NCBI GenBank assembly: GCA_032629725.1
Contig: JAFEVB010000023.1
Span: 62,001-126,000, forward strand
DNA length: 64,000 nucleotides
Source: Gremmenia infestans
Taxonomy: Eukaryota; Ascomycota; Leotiomycetes; Helotiales; Hamatocanthoscyphaceae
Reading direction: 5' to 3'
In this document: positions 32,551 through 45,128 of the stretch, piece by piece
How the letters are laid out: each line of letters opens with the position of its first letter
Numbering within the stretch: position 1 is the stretch's first letter
Translations under genes and position numbers: made by a program
Notes under the pieces: model-generated
The model's database searches: none
The model's input: only the letters and a program-made list of their open reading frames with translations
Told to the model about the DNA's origin: nothing

Positions 32551-33039
32551 TTAATTTGGCACAAACTTGTCCCCTTCGATCCTCGCTTTATTGCCCCTCG
32601 CTCTTTCCATCAACGCCCCTAATGAGTCCTTCGTCTTCTTACTATCCAAAAATTCCAAAACGCGCTCAACCTTCTCCCCGCTCTCATCCATGGTGAAGAC
32701 AAACATGTATTCCCCCTTGTACGCCCACTCATACTCAGGAATGCCCGTATCCTTCACCTCGTCTCGGAAGCGCGTCTCACTCGTCGCCCACACGACCACT
32801 TGATTGCTTTCCTGACTGTCAATCACTTCCTTCGCCCTCACTGGAAAGCCTTCCATAAGCTGCTTGAGCCCGGAAATGTGCGCTGCGAAAGCGGCATTGT
32901 CCTTCGGTGGTAACGAGAGAGATGAGGGTGCGAAGATGTGGTAGCAGGTGGGTGTTTGGAGGGAGAGAAAGGTTTCGACGGACAGTGTCTCGAATGCTTG
33001 AATGAAACGCAGGGCGGTTTGATAGCGGGTAGAAGGCAT
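32551..33039 (-). CDS. SnoaL/NTF2-like small protein
   Basis: A single-exon gene of 162 residues. The order of a helical start (YQTALRFIQAFETLSVETFLSL), a short PTCYHIFAP strand, then alternating strands (NQVVVWATSETRF, YKGEYMFVFTMDESGEKVERVLEFLDS) is the NTF2-like alpha+beta fold found in many fungal proteins of secondary metabolism and stress. No catalytic residues can be assigned. The protein should be cytosolic. It is followed on the same strand, about 230 bp upstream, by the Nudix gene. Confidence 0.75.
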   Translation of the reverse strand: MPSTRYQTALRFIQAFETLSVETFLSLQTPTCYHIFAPSSLSLPPKDNAAFAAHISGLKQLMEGFPVRAKEVIDSQESNQVVVWATSETRFRDEVKDTGIPEYEWAYKGEYMFVFTMDESGEKVERVLEFLDSKKTKDSLGALMERARGNKARIEGDKFVPN

Positions 33040-33265
33040 GTTTGCGAATAGGTGTGATGGGTTGCGATTCTAACAGCGTGCGACTACGCCAGTTTATACA
33101 AAGTACAAAGTACCAACTGGCCGGCTTTCAAAATGTGGTATTCTCCATAGAGAATGTCAGATGGCTCGGTTCATTGGAGCCAGAAGTCTCGGGGTGGAGA
33201 AAGCCTTCCGGACTTACAATGCAAAGTCCGCCCATCTTGCGTTACCTCCGGGTCTATCTATATTT

Positions 33266-34648
33266 CTACCTCGATCTGAACTTCTTGACAGCATAAAATA
33301 AGACTGCAGTAGTGGCAATCAGTCGAACACTTGCAGCGATCCAAACCCCACGTCTGGCCATGTCATAATAGCCTTCCAACATAACACCAACAGCATAAGA
33401 CTTGGTAGCATTCTTGCCTTTCCCGGCATGCCTCATTCCATCACTCAGACCACCAATGAACCACGGATTATCACCTGTAGCAACAGCTTCTGTCTGACTA
33501 TCAACAGCTGTTTGATTCTCACCTTGCAAGCGACCCTGATTCCTTCGCTTAAGACGGCGAGTGAGAAAATCAATGATAAACCTGACGTCTAGAGATGTAA
33601 ATGTGGGGTATGACCACAGCTGAACAGCGTTGTGTGGCGGCAGTTGATCTAGAAAATCCGCCAGCATGCCTAGAGTCAGTCCCCAAAGCAACAGTGGCCG
33701 CGTTCTTTCAGATAAACCCGCATGATCTCCCGAATACCATCTGTAGAATCTCCCTCCCCATGAATTATTGGATTGGGTTTCTGGCGAGAAGAATTCGGCA
33801 GTAGTACTGCAGAATAGCGACTCCGATGGCACCAATTTGATGGCAGAGAATTGCATCTTCCCCAGCACAGATCTAATTGCAGTCTTCAGTATAGTGCCCC
33901 CTCTTCGGGCGAATCTATCAGATACATCAACGTATTCGAAAGTGCGGGATTGTGGCGCCAGAAGAATTCGGAGAGGCACCCAATGCGTTGAAGCAATCTC
34001 TGACGGCTGTAGCTTCAGTGGTGGTAGCTCGGGCTCCATCCAAAGAAATACAAAAGGACAGAGCACCATCAATCTGGAAGCCATCAGCTGAGTCCAGCGC
34101 GGTAGGGGCAAGGTATAGTAGCTATCAGAGTAGGGTGCTTACGGAACCTTTCCCCACGAAGTACTAACAACCCGCTCAGGCAGATTCCCAACGAACAGCA
34201 CGTGGGGAGATGTAAGGTCCAGCCCGATCTCTTCATCAGTTTCCCGTATCGCAACAGCCTTGTCGTCCTCGTCCTCCGGGTCCCGCTTCCCTCCAGGTAA
34301 CGCAACATGGCTCGTCCATCTATCTCCTTCTCTCGCAGCCCGCTTTATAAACACCACCTCCGGGTCGCCATGCTTTACCCATGACTGCTCGAAAAACCCA
34401 TTGATAACTTCCTCGGCGGGCCTATCCTGGCGGTTGTCTTGTGCGGAGGAATTGGAGGATTTGGAGGCTTTAGAGGGCCAGTGGTTGAAATGTGGTCGAA
34501 CGCGTAGGATGAGCGCAACGGATGCGCGTTTCTTGCAGTTCTCGGGGTTTGGGACGTGAGGATAAGGGTCCTGGATCAAGCCATGTAGTGTTTGGCGAAG
34601 TGCTTGTACAAGAGCTTCAGAACCTGGTGGGGGATTGTTTTGTGACAT
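33266..34648 (-). CDS. Nudix hydrolase with hydrophobic C-terminal tail
   Basis: Two exons (34143-34648, 33266-34073, minus strand; 69-bp intron) give 437 residues. The Nudix box is complete: GGKRDPEDEDDKAVAIRETD followed directly by EEIGL, fitting GX5EX7REUXEEXGU. The RAAREGDRWTSHVALPGG lead-in is like that of coenzyme A diphosphatase-type Nudix enzymes. After the Nudix domain the protein continues for more than 200 residues with FVFLWMEPELPPLKLQPSEI. It ends in a hydrophobic stretch (VWIAASVRLIATTAVLFYAV) followed by KKFRSR, which looks like a tail anchor. The substrate, a nucleoside-diphosphate-linked molecule, cannot be narrowed down. Confidence 0.87.
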
Positions 34649-36855
34649 TGGCGGGGGTGATGTGGTGTGGTGTGCTGTGGTGTGATATTCAGCATGTTAC
34701 TTTCTGTTGTATTCGTATTCACTACAAGTACTCGTAATAGCGTCGTTAAACGATGCCGAGGTCCAGGCCCAGCGTATCAGCTACTGATTATTCAGCGCGT
34801 TTAGCGGCTCACGCCAGGTCCAAATAATTACCTGTAATCAACCGAAAGCCCCTTTTAAACGTCCCACCCCGTCCTGTCTGAGACCTTCTGCTTTAATAGC
34901 CCATTTCCAACGTCAAAAAATGTTAGTATTATCTTTACATCAGCGATAGATCCGTCACTTTCATGACGTGACTAGTGTTCTGTTGTTCTGTACTGGTCGT
35001 GTTTATGATATTGATGTTAGGAGCGTGGACCCATACTGTAAATTGTGAGCTTTTGCCGTTGCAAATGAGTGAGTGTGGTCACCCCTTTCCAGGAATACTG
35101 CTGTGAGTATTCTAATACCTTTAATACTAGATAAGGTGAAGTCTTGTCTGTGTGTGTCTATCTGCCGTCTACCTTAGCAGTGACTGTCATATCTATGAAA
35201 ATGACAATTTGGAGAAAGCTAGGGCTCATATTTCTTCACTCATCTACCATCTCTTGAACGGGCAACATTCAAAAGCACAACTGGCACCAATTCTGCCAGT
35301 CGGCTGGACAGATATGATTGACGACAAGGCTCCTCCTGCACCTCGTCAGATGCAGCGTATCAGAACTCCTATCCCGCCCATAGGTATAGGGGAGCAGAAA
35401 TGTTCCCACTTCATCTTTCTGGGGGTATATTCTCAACTTAGTTTTCCTCACTTTCCCAACCTGATTTTTATGGGAGTGCGCTAGCTAGCGGTCAAATATT
35501 CCGCATAATCTCCGACCGCCCTTTTATTGGTGGGTTGAAATGGGGCCACAAAAGCTGCGTCTGAACTGTTTGTTAATGACTTAAGTGTATACCATTAGCG
35601 AATCATCTCACGTCTTTCACCAGGTAATCAAATCAATATAACTTATCGAACTATCTTATGAATGAAAGCTTCTTTTGTGGCTTTCTGTATGGTTATTGGT
35701 AGGGCGAAGCCGTATTGCTTGCTTCATCACTGCTTGGCTTACAATTACTGATAAGGGTAAATCTTTTGGAACTGGGTAATTAGGCGATCACCTAGAATGG
35801 TTGTGGACATCTAAAGAATGGGAACAAGGCAATACCAACCTTACCTGGCGAAAGGCTCCAGACCCCTAAGCACGAGTTTTGAAATAATGGGGCCAATGCT
35901 TCTGCTTGGGAAGGCTATGTCAAACAACTACAACTTTTGTACAAGCCCTCGATGATGACGACCGAGTACCGGACTTTGATCCTCCTGGAAAGTAAGTTTT
36001 TTATTACTGATAACAGCGTTAAGTCTGATGAGCAGTACCCTTTCGAAGGTCCATTTCCGGAGCGGGCACGCTCAGCTTCAAGGGGAACTCTAGAGGAAAT
36101 CAATGAACGAACCCCCTGGGCATTTTCTGCGAAACAACTTGCTAATCAAAGCTAGCGTTTGTGTTAGCTGTGATACTAAGCTAATACCTATAAGAAATAG
36201 CCCTAGTAAACACAATAAGAAATTTACAGGTTTTCTTCTTCTTTTCTAATACTCGTAGAATGTCATGTTAGCAACTGATCAGCATCCAGACTACACTTCC
36301 TAAACACTATGTTTTATCAGAAAGTTATCTTTGGTAATTCACGAAAGTTAACATGTGGTATATCCCACCTTTCAAATGCTATTGCTCATGTACTGTAATC
36401 AATCATGTCATACACGACCATTCTTGCGCAACCTTCAACCCCTCATTCTTCAAAGAATGCAATGCAACCGAAATATAGAACCACAAAAGTGCTGCGATAA
36501 GCATTGAGTACTTTCTATTCGCCGACATGCGGATTCGCCCTATTTGTAGGGATATAAAAACGAATAAATGAAGCCCTGCAAGGACGCCGTGGTGTCCTAT
36601 GGCTTTCTGGCTTTCTGGCTTCCGCTTAGCGTGCGTGTTCAAAGAAGCTTCAGTACTTGCACATAGATGCTTGAAGGAAGCACGCAGTACAGCCCATAGA
36701 TTGCGAATTTACGTTTTGCCAAATACATAAGGAAGCATCTGTTCGCAATATTAAAGTCTTATCTGTGGCCCGCACTTCTGCTTCTGCTAGCTTAGAACCA
36801 TACTTGCACACTTCAACCGTATCTCCTTCTTTTTATACGACTCTCAATAATCACA
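34649..36855. other. intergenic, nothing recognised
   Basis: A 2.2-kb gene-free region upstream of both the Nudix gene and the TauD-type gene. It has a short GTGGT-rich stretch near 34667-34683. Open frames are short and show no motif. Confidence 0.5.
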
Positions 36856-38454
36856 ATGGCGCCTCCATCTGCCAATGATGAAGTCTCTACTCTCAGTCCA
36901 TCGATTCCATCAAAAGCCCGCACCATCCCCGAGATCAAGAAAAGCCTTGGTGGGTTGACCCAAAGTGCATCATATCCAACGCCTTTGGTATATTCGGGCA
37001 CACTTGATCACTATGAGTCCTTTGATCTGACGTCGGTCATCGGAAGAGAGTTTCCCAACCTCCAGATCACTGATATACTGAGCAATGATGCCAAGATTCG
37101 AGATCTTGCTATCCTGGGTATGTCTAATTAGTGACTTACGTTTTCACCCCTGATTCCTGCACATGAAACAAATCTCTGTGATACTGAGTATATCCTAGTC
37201 TCCCAGAGAGGTGTTGTTTTCTTCAGAAATCAAGACATCAACATTGAAGACCAAAAGGTTTTGGGGCAGAAACTGGGAGCATTGACGGGGAAACCGGCAA
37301 CAAGCAAGGTATATCAAGAGATCACTTCTAATTATACCTAATAATAATAGCTTTTAGCTGCACAAACATGCTTTGAGCAACAGCAAGAGAGGAATTGCCG
37401 TAGATGAGAACGGGAAGCTCGATGATGAAGTTTCAGTAATCTCATCCGATGTATGTTTTAGCCCTCGCTTTCGGAAAATTGTGGCGCTAACAAGAAATCG
37501 TCCTGTAGCAACAAAGAAAGCTGTATCATAACCTATTCGGCAGTTCAAAGAAGCTTGCAAGTGAAGGATGGCACGCAGAGTGGGTCTCAGTACGCAGACT
37601 TTCGGAATTTAGAGCTAATTCTTCTAAAGCATCACTTTTGAACGAGTTCCATCTGATTATGCGATTCTAAAAATCACCAAGACGCCAGAAGATGTCGGGG
37701 GAGATACACTGTGGGCATCTGGCTACGAGGCATTCGATCGTCTCTCGCCAGTGTGGCAGCGCTTTGCTGAGGGGCTGACGGCTACTCATTACCAAGTACA
37801 TCTCTCCAAGCCCATAGTTTTTGTCGCAAGAAGACTAATTGAAATTAGCCAAACTTCAACAAAGTGGCTGCGGAGCACAGTCTTGAGCTTCTCGATGAAG
37901 ACCGTGGCGCTCCTGAAAACAAGGGACTTGACTTTGCGGCATCACAGTGAGTCTCATCTCTCACCCAGCCAAATGGACTAGAACTTGCGGGACTGACGAG
38001 GTGCAATGAATGTAGCCCGGTCGTGCGTACAAATCCCGTCACGGGATGGAAGAGCCTTTTCGGTGCCGGTCACCAAGTCTACGCTGGCTGGGTGGACAAC
38101 GTGACTGAGACGGAGAGCGAAGTGATCAAAGCATACTGTACGGTTGGAGTTGCTAGCTGAAATCTTATTGCTAATAAAACGTTGCAGTCCTCAAACTTAT
38201 TACCGAGAACCACGACCTGCAAGTTAGATTCAGATGGAATCAGAATGATCTTGCGATTTGGGACAAGTGAGTACATTCTTATATTGCTGGATAGAAAAAT
38301 TTACTAATGGTCCATCAGTCGCTCCGTTTTCCATACCGCCACGAACGATTACGAAGGCAAGCGTCAGGGCAATAGAGTTGTATCGCTGGGAGAGAAGCCT
38401 TTTTACAACCCTGCTTCGAAGTCTCGCCGTGAAGCACTTTTTGGTGGAATCTAA
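36856..38454 (+). CDS. TauD/TfdA-type Fe(II)/2-oxoglutarate dioxygenase
   Basis: Nine exons with eight short introns give about 378 residues, typical for fungal sulfonate/alpha-ketoglutarate dioxygenases. The iron ligands are His177 and Asp179 in EGWHADITF and His339 in SVFHTATNDY. Arg353 in KRQGNRV is placed to hold 2-oxoglutarate. Other family motifs are RGVVFFRNQDI, GGDTLWASGYEAFDRLSP and HPVVRTNPVTGWKSLF. The reaction is oxygen-dependent hydroxylation, usually releasing sulfite from taurine-like sulfonates, but fungal members vary in substrate. There is no signal peptide. The gene stands alone. Confidence 0.93.
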
Positions 38455-39904
38455 ACGACAGTGTTACATGCAAACATGGATACTAATTTGGAATTGGAGT
38501 GCAACTTACTTTAAACTCGATTTTTTACACTGTTACGTTTTTCGTAGGCCGTCTGTGAGACTCTGAAATTCCAGGGGTCACTGGTCTGAATATTAAGCTT
38601 GCAATCCCTAATCTTGCCCCCTGGCTCCGCCATACCCCGCCCTGATCGGTTTACACTGTTTTTAATGTATTCTCATCCAGTATCTGTATCTTACCTGTCA
38701 TCCTCAATATATGTATGGAATATGCTTTTCCACCTCAAGCATCCATAATATTTCGAATGATTTTGATGGGTCATTAATGAACCGTAAGAGCCCACTATGA
38801 GTCTCCATTGGACGACTCGTGTCCAAAGACCCTTAGTATATCTAAGAAAAATGCATGTTGCTTCAACAAATCTTCGAGGAGGTTCAACAAAGTTCAATCT
38901 TGCGGTGCGCTTCCCCATTTAGACTTTACTCACATTAGAGGCGGTAGCGAAACGACAGGGAATTGTATGAACGGGGCAGTTGGTAGTGAGGGGTTTCCAC
39001 ACGATGTTGGAGTGAAGATGAAGACAAAAGAAGATAGCAAAGGAAGTATACGGACCTGTTAATAGTTATAAAATAAAACGACTAATGGTGACGGAAAAAG
39101 TCACTTGAGCGTCTGCAACTCATTCTGATTCTAATCAGCTGAGGAAGTGCATATCCGGGACAGTTCCCCGAAAGTTGCGTACTAATATTGAATATGCAAA
39201 GCTTTGTACGGAGTAGCTTGAGAAGTTTGATTCCGTAGGATCGGTTCCAAGGTGGTCCTAGCCACCCTTGTATTCATCTCTATATCATTCCTTTGGGTCG
39301 GCTGGACCAGATGGCTAAATGCCTAACTTAAGATGCAAACAAACAAACAAATTGTTATGATAAACAGATCCGCTAGAAGAATGGACCCCGCTTTCTTTAA
39401 ACTTATTCGGGGTTAAGTGATATATAGGTATGAAATGGGTTTCATGTATAGCGGACAAGGTGGCTATTTCATCCTGTGTTGGGAATACTGGGTCAGGGGC
39501 AGTAGACGAGGCTGGTCATGTGATTGAGGTCATCAGAAGGTTGACTGAGAAATTGTAATTCAATCACTCTTACCTACCTAACTTATCTTACCCTGACATG
39601 AATCAATTTAGGTTTGTGCTTGGAAATCCTTCGCATGTGTCACACGGCCCAAGTTCTGCCCAATTCATCCGGATCCAAACGCACCTTCCATATATTAAGC
39701 GACGCGCTTGCAACTCGACATCGTGACTTCCTCATCCTGTCTACTTATTTAACATGAAACTTCGGCAGCACGACCAACAGTTGCCTCGTCCTTTCAATCA
39801 TCTTCATCGCCCTCCATCTCATCTTCAGGTCAACACAGATCTTCGGGGACGACTTCACCTCCCCTCTCTTCAACCCCACGTAACCGTCCTTGGCCAAATT
39901 TACT
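38455..39904. other. intergenic, nothing recognised
   Basis: A 1.45-kb gene-free region before the 2EXR gene. No repeats longer than a few bases and no RNA gene were recognised. Confidence 0.5.
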
Positions 39905-41202
39905 ATGCCGCCGACGACACGCAACAAGAGTGGCACACTCCCTCCTAAGAAGCTCAGCTATGCCGACCCGGATGAGGAGGAGGAGGAGGAGGAGGAGTCT
40001 GGTCAAGACGTCGAGCCTGAGACTACTGCGGCGGCAGAGCCTGAGATCGAAGAGGTTGTCTTCGAACTCGCGGCACCCCCGAAGCCTGTCTTCGAAAGGT
40101 TCTCTACCAAGGCCAAACTTCAAGATGGATTCTGCATTGTCAGACAGCTATCTAGCGGCAGATACGAGTTAGTCAACCTCTCCCAGGTAGACTTACAGCG
40201 CTTCTCGTCCGAAGAGATCGGCAGTCAGATCAAGAACACACCCGCGCTCCTCAATCTACTTGAATTCGACGATCAAGACTGGAATCAGATGAAGCTAAAG
40301 GCAGGCCAGGCCGTTGCCAGTGCCAGTAAGTCCAAGTCAATACCAGAATTTGTCACGTGTGCCACGCACGGTAGGTAGGTACTAATAATTCAACAGAGGC
40401 GGACCTCTTCAGATTTCAAAAGCTTCCAATTGAGCTACGATATCGCATCTATGACTTTGCTATCGTTGCACCAACTCCAATTCATTACAATCGCTATGGC
40501 ACCGGCAGAAAGGGCTCGATGGCATTCAATCTCCGAGCCACCTGCAAACAGATCCACGAGGAGACGGAGAAGTTCTTCTTCCGCAACGTCTTCAAGCTTG
40601 ATATGACTAAAGAGTTCAAGTTGATCGAAAAGTACATCTGTAGCAATGTTCGGGAAGTTAGCTACGGCTGGTGGGCATTTTCCAAGAAGGATCCACAGTT
40701 GTTCGATCTGCTCAACACCAAATGTCCCAACCTCAAAGTGGTCAACTTGTCGCTCACGCAGTACTGCATCGACATACCTGTAGGTCATCATAGATATCAA
40801 TATGCTCACTACGGTATTCCGGAAGCGAAGAGATTCCGCACGGCCAATGGCTACGATGCCCTTGTTGCAATTAGGGGCCTCGATCGTATCAACGTCACCA
40901 AGGCCAAGGACATGTACTTGAGGGACGTTGAGATCACCCAGAAGGAGGTGGATGACTTTGCAGCCTTTCTAAATACCATCATGACTCAAGCAAAGCCTGA
41001 ACCGAAGCCGCAGACGGTAAGTTCGAAGAAGTTGAAGGAGCAACCAAAAGTGCTGCCTCGTCGATCATTGGTAAGTTTTCGGCTCCTCTCATCCCATATA
41101 TGCTAACACAATCAACAGACGAAGAACGGTCAGAAAGTCAGTCGCGGATACGATGATAAACACGACGTTGAATTCCGACCTGGACAGAAGATTAAGATCT
41201 AG
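39905..41202 (+). CDS. 2EXR-domain protein
   Basis: Three exons (39905-40325, 40397-41070, 41119-41202) give 392 residues. The N-terminal ~80 residues are acidic with a run of Glu encoded by GAG repeats near 39976-39996. The 2EXR motif is FRFQKLPIELRYRIYDFAI at about residue 145, followed by LRATCKQIHEETEKFFFRN, the usual second motif. A basic C-terminal tail follows the last intron. Family function is unknown; the fold is F-box-like. A frame extension upstream of the ATG at 39905 exists without another ATG close by, so I take 39905. Confidence 0.83.
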
Positions 41203-41782
41203 AAGTGATGCTGGGCCGTCGTTCAGCTTACGGGCGATAATTTTCACACTCACATTCGCAAAAGAGATTCTCATATCCATGAGCACAACAAACACATACA
41301 GGTACACTCTCTCCAGTCTCCACTGCACACAAAATACAATAGCTATACGGGAGGGGATCTGCATATTAACACTGGCTGGCTTTTACGGAGTATTTGCTAT
41401 CAGGAAACGGCGTTGTTGGACAGAACGGAAAATACCCAATACTGGCGCTGCATAGCATAGCATAGCATATTATCGCATAGGAATTGCATTGGTTTTAGAC
41501 TTACTCTGATGTCTGCAAGTGGATATATAAGTGCTTGGCAAGGTAGAAGTGAAGTGAAGTGGAACAGGAAGTAATATGGTGTTGTAGTACCAATGCCAAC
41601 TAAACTGTGAAATAGCACTGGCACCAGTGAAAGCAAAGAGTAGTTGCGATTGAAAAAGATGCCGTGTATTCGTATTCCATCCCATCCCATCCCATCCCAT
41701 TCGTATCGCTACTTAGCTATCATAAAAACCGAAACCCGCAAAGTTAGAGTAAGTCATACATCATAAGGGTATCTCATCATCA
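41203..41782. other. convergent intergenic region with microsatellites
   Basis: A region between two 3' ends. It holds a short gcatagcatagcatagcat run at about 41449-41468 and a ccatc pentamer run at about 41679-41700. No gene was seen. Confidence 0.6.
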
Positions 41783-43287
41783 TCAACGCCGTCTCTCGTG
41801 CTCCACATCCCTCTCCCTCTCCCTCCCCTTCTCGCGATCACTCCTCCTCCTCTCCCCACTCCCATGACTTCTGCGTCTACCCGAAGACTCAGGGCGTTCT
41901 TCCCGATGATGCTCACGCCGTCTCGACGAATCAGAGCCAGTGTGCTCGCGTCTACCTGAAGAAGACTCCGGGCGATGTTCACGTCTACGCGGGGAATCAG
42001 AACCCGAGTGTCCATGCCTCCTGCGCGAATCATGAGAGGTTGTGCGACTGTGTGTATGCGAACGACTCGGTCCGGGCGCATCGAGCATGGGGTCATCTTC
42101 AAGCTCGATCACGCGGCCGTTACTATCGATGGGCTCGCCTTTCTCGTTGCGTTCACGCTCGAGACGGACTTCGCGGCCGCGTTTGTGGCAGTACCAGAAA
42201 ACGAATAATAACACTGTTTGGGTGCAATTAGCATAGATTTCAAGGTAGCAAAGGTAAGGGAGGGGAACATACCGAATAGACCTAATGATAGAAGAACATT
42301 CGTCCCCATGAACGCTGGCCAACGCAGCTTCAACGCATTCATAATCGCTTTGAGCATACTGGCTACCGCCCCAGGCTTCGTAACCAGATCTTTGAGGGAA
42401 CTTGGTGTCAAAAAGCTCTTCGCAGCACCCTTCAAACCCGCTGAGTTCGCGCTCATGCCGGCGGTATTAAACGCTTGTGCTTCAGCCGCCACGGCTAACA
42501 ATTCAGGCGCGATGTTCTTGGTCAACTTGTCCGGCAAGCTTGTGATGAGCTTCTGCAGGAAGCTAGGCAATTTTTCATATTGTTTGGAGAGTGTGCCTGA
42601 GTCTTTATCAAGGAGGTGCGCAAGGTCGTCATAGGCGGTGGGAACGCCATTTATGAGATCTTTGAGGATAATTGTGAATTCCTGCACGAGCTTTTGGGAT
42701 TCGGTGGAGAGGCTGAAGACTTTGTTGTTGTGGGCGGAGAGGGAGAGATCGTCGAGGATGCGGGAGAGGTCTTCTTCTTCAGAGAGGGCTTCTGTAGGTG
42801 GGACATTGGAAGCAGGTTTGAGGTCGGCATGTTTGTCCTGAGTTTGTTAGCTGTGTTTGTAGGGTAAGGTGAGGAGGGTTGTTACCTTCTTAGTGAAAGT
42901 CCGTTGGAGGAAGGAGAAACGGTTGGCTTTCTTGGAGTCTGCGGCAGCCTTTTCGTTGTCTTTTTCTCTTTCTTTTCCTTTTCCCTTGTCGCTGCTTCGG
43001 CGACGTTCGTGGCTCTTGCGCTCGTGGCTTTTGCGTCCATGATGATTATCCTGCTCGTGAACTACCACCTGGGATGCATTGCCAGTTGGATCTCCAGCCT
43101 CGGTTCCGAATGTTGGTCTTGCGGGAAGAGGCGGTGGCGGGCCTTCAGCAGAGACAATGCGCTCGAGGAAGCGCTCATCCTCTTCATCGATTAGAGGAGG
43201 CGGGGTTTTGACTCGTGCCAATGCTTCCTTTCCTGTCTTCTCAGCTTGGGGTTTCTTGGACTTTGTTTTTGTAAAGTATTCTAGCAT
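41783..43287 (-). CDS. unknown fungal protein, single membrane span and RS-rich tail
   Basis: Three exons (42886-43287, 42273-42837, 41783-42213, minus strand) give 465 residues. The N-terminal part is charged and Pro-rich with a Lys/Glu/His stretch (SHERKSHERRRSSDKGKGK). A helical region of about 150 residues follows. One membrane span is built across the last intron (VLLSLGLFVLLFVFWYCHKRG). The tail is rich in Ser, Arg, His and Asp with repeated SGSDSSRRREH blocks, reminiscent of RS-rich proteins. I cannot name the family. Its neighbour in the other direction is also an unknown membrane protein, 485 bp away and divergently transcribed. Confidence 0.75.
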
Positions 43288-43772
43288 CGTCGCGGATATT
43301 GATTATCTGTTATTGAAGGGTGAAGAATTGATTGTTGATGAGAGAAGTAGAGAAGAAGAGGAGAAGAAGAAGAAGAAGAAGAAAAGCAAGACATGGGCAG
43401 AAATACTTGCTTGTACTTGTACTTGTATGCGAAGAGTGGTTGAATGTCTCACCCAAGCTCTTGCCTGTTTTGCATCGCCACATCTCCCCAGCACAGAGCG
43501 TCATAGCGTCCCGTAGCTGATGTGCAGGTGCAGTAGCTCAGCTGAGGGGCGAAAGTGTCGCCGAATCAAAACCCCTGACTACCGGCAGCCAGTCCAGTGA
43601 TCTCTATCTTAGCTTTATTTACTTTCACTCCGCATCTGCAGATGATCTGATCTTATCTCAAGTAACCCCTCCAACATCTCAAATTCCCATCCGCAAATCC
43701 CGGAGTCTGTTCCTCAGTTTTTATTCTTATTCTTATTTTTATACCTATGTCTTATAACCTCAATTCAAGACC
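43288..43772. other. divergent promoter between two unknown membrane proteins
   Basis: This has a GAAGAA run at about 43354-43382 close to the minus-strand start codon and pyrimidine-rich DNA before the plus-strand ATG (ttattcttattcttattttt near 43721-43740). No other signal was recognised. Confidence 0.5.
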
Positions 43773-44873
43773 ATGTCTACGCAGCTTACTCCTATATCCT
43801 ATGCCTCCTCCATCGTAGGATTTACCTCTTTCGCTCTCACTATTCTCATTTGTAAGTTGCTTCACGTCAACATACTTCCTGTTTTCGAAATACGGTCCCC
43901 CACCACCCACCACGTCCAAAGACGACTCGATTTCCTCTCTCTCCCTAGAAATATGAGAGCCTACAGTAATACTAACAATCTCTCCTTCTCTTCTCTCTCC
44001 AGGGGTCCACGCCTTCTGGTCCGGCTTCCAAACCGTCCTCTCCGCGCCTCGAGAAATCCCAGACGCCTTCTCCACGCTGCGGCAAGGCCTATACGAAGAG
44101 CGCGAGTACCTGAAGCAAGTCCGGCGGCGTCGTGAGGGGTCGCGTATGCGCGATTCGAAAACCAAGTCTTTGTATTATGAGGGGGGTCCGACGAAGGTGA
44201 TGAACACAGCTGTGAGTTGATTAATCTCGTCTCGTTTCCAAGTAAGCGAGCGTACTTTAGAAGTACCTACCTACTTGCTGTACTATCTATGGATTTTGCT
44301 TTGAAGAATTAGGGAAAGAAGGGAAGAAAGAAGCTGATACCAACCCAAAGCTCAAAGATCTAATCCACGATTTCAAAAACTACGAATCGCCCTTCCTCCT
44401 ATCCCCGCACGACGGCCTAGAAAAAGAACTAGAATGGTCGTTCGACGCCACGCAACAAGCGTACCGCTGCGACCTGTGGCATAGAGTGTTATGGTTACGG
44501 AATAAGGGGGGCGTGAATAGAATTGCGAATAAGTGCATACTCCACTTCCACTTCTGTCCCGTTTAGTACTTGTTCATCATCATCACCATCATCATCATCA
44601 ACAGAAGAAGAAAGTCCATTGATGCGATCATTTGATCAGGGAAAAGCCAAGACAAGACAAAACATAACAAGACAAGACAAGACAAAAGGACAGACATGCT
44701 GACATATTCCTTGCCTTCCGTCCCATAGCTTGCAAAGGCTGCAGACGCGACGCATAGCAGTAGAAGCTACGGAGACGCGGTGGGTGCTGGGGGATTGCAT
44801 GGGCATGATGAGGGAGTGCGAGGGCCGGCTGGGGGCTATTGAGAGGAGGTTGCAGATGAGTCAGATTGGATAG
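43773..44873 (+). CDS. small membrane protein of unknown function
   Basis: My model has four exons (43773-43851, 44003-44211, 44327-44532, 44729-44873), 212 residues. A membrane span occurs near residues 12-34 (SSIVGFTSFALTILIWVHAFW), split by the first intron. The rest is helical and charged with FSTLRQGLYEEREYLKQVRR, ELEWSFDATQQAYRCDLWHR and a C-terminal GDCMGMMRECEGRLGAIERR helix. The acceptor of intron 2 at 44326 is chosen because it alone keeps frame; a different acceptor would change a few residues. The function is unknown. Its head-to-head neighbour may be co-regulated. Confidence 0.7.
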
Positions 44874-45128
44874 GTAGATTGTATAGATGGGTTTGGGCTG
44901 GAGGAGGATATACCATTTTGCTTGTTTGTTTGTTTGTTTGTAGTATGGGATGGGATGGCATGGGACATACTTGTTTGTATATATGGGAAGCATGGGGCAT
45001 ACATTGTATGAAAGGCTTATTTGAATGTCTCAGACGCGCTGGGGTATTATTTTCCATATTTTGACGCTACAGCTACCTACTCGACTCTCATACAAAATGG
45101 CGGATATCGAGCAATATGGAGTAATCGC

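Noticed and set aside
35152..35484. 110-codon open frame with two Cys-containing segments
   Set aside because: No motif, no supporting splice pattern, and composition like surrounding non-coding DNA.
36403..36642. 79-codon minus-strand frame with a hydrophobic segment
   Set aside because: Isolated, short, without recognisable family or start context; hydrophobic runs are common by chance in A+T-rich DNA.
44575..44690. ATC-rich and ACAAG-rich simple repeats as a candidate RNA or CRISPR-like array
   Set aside because: They are ordinary microsatellite-like runs inside an intron of the small membrane protein gene, with no spacer structure.
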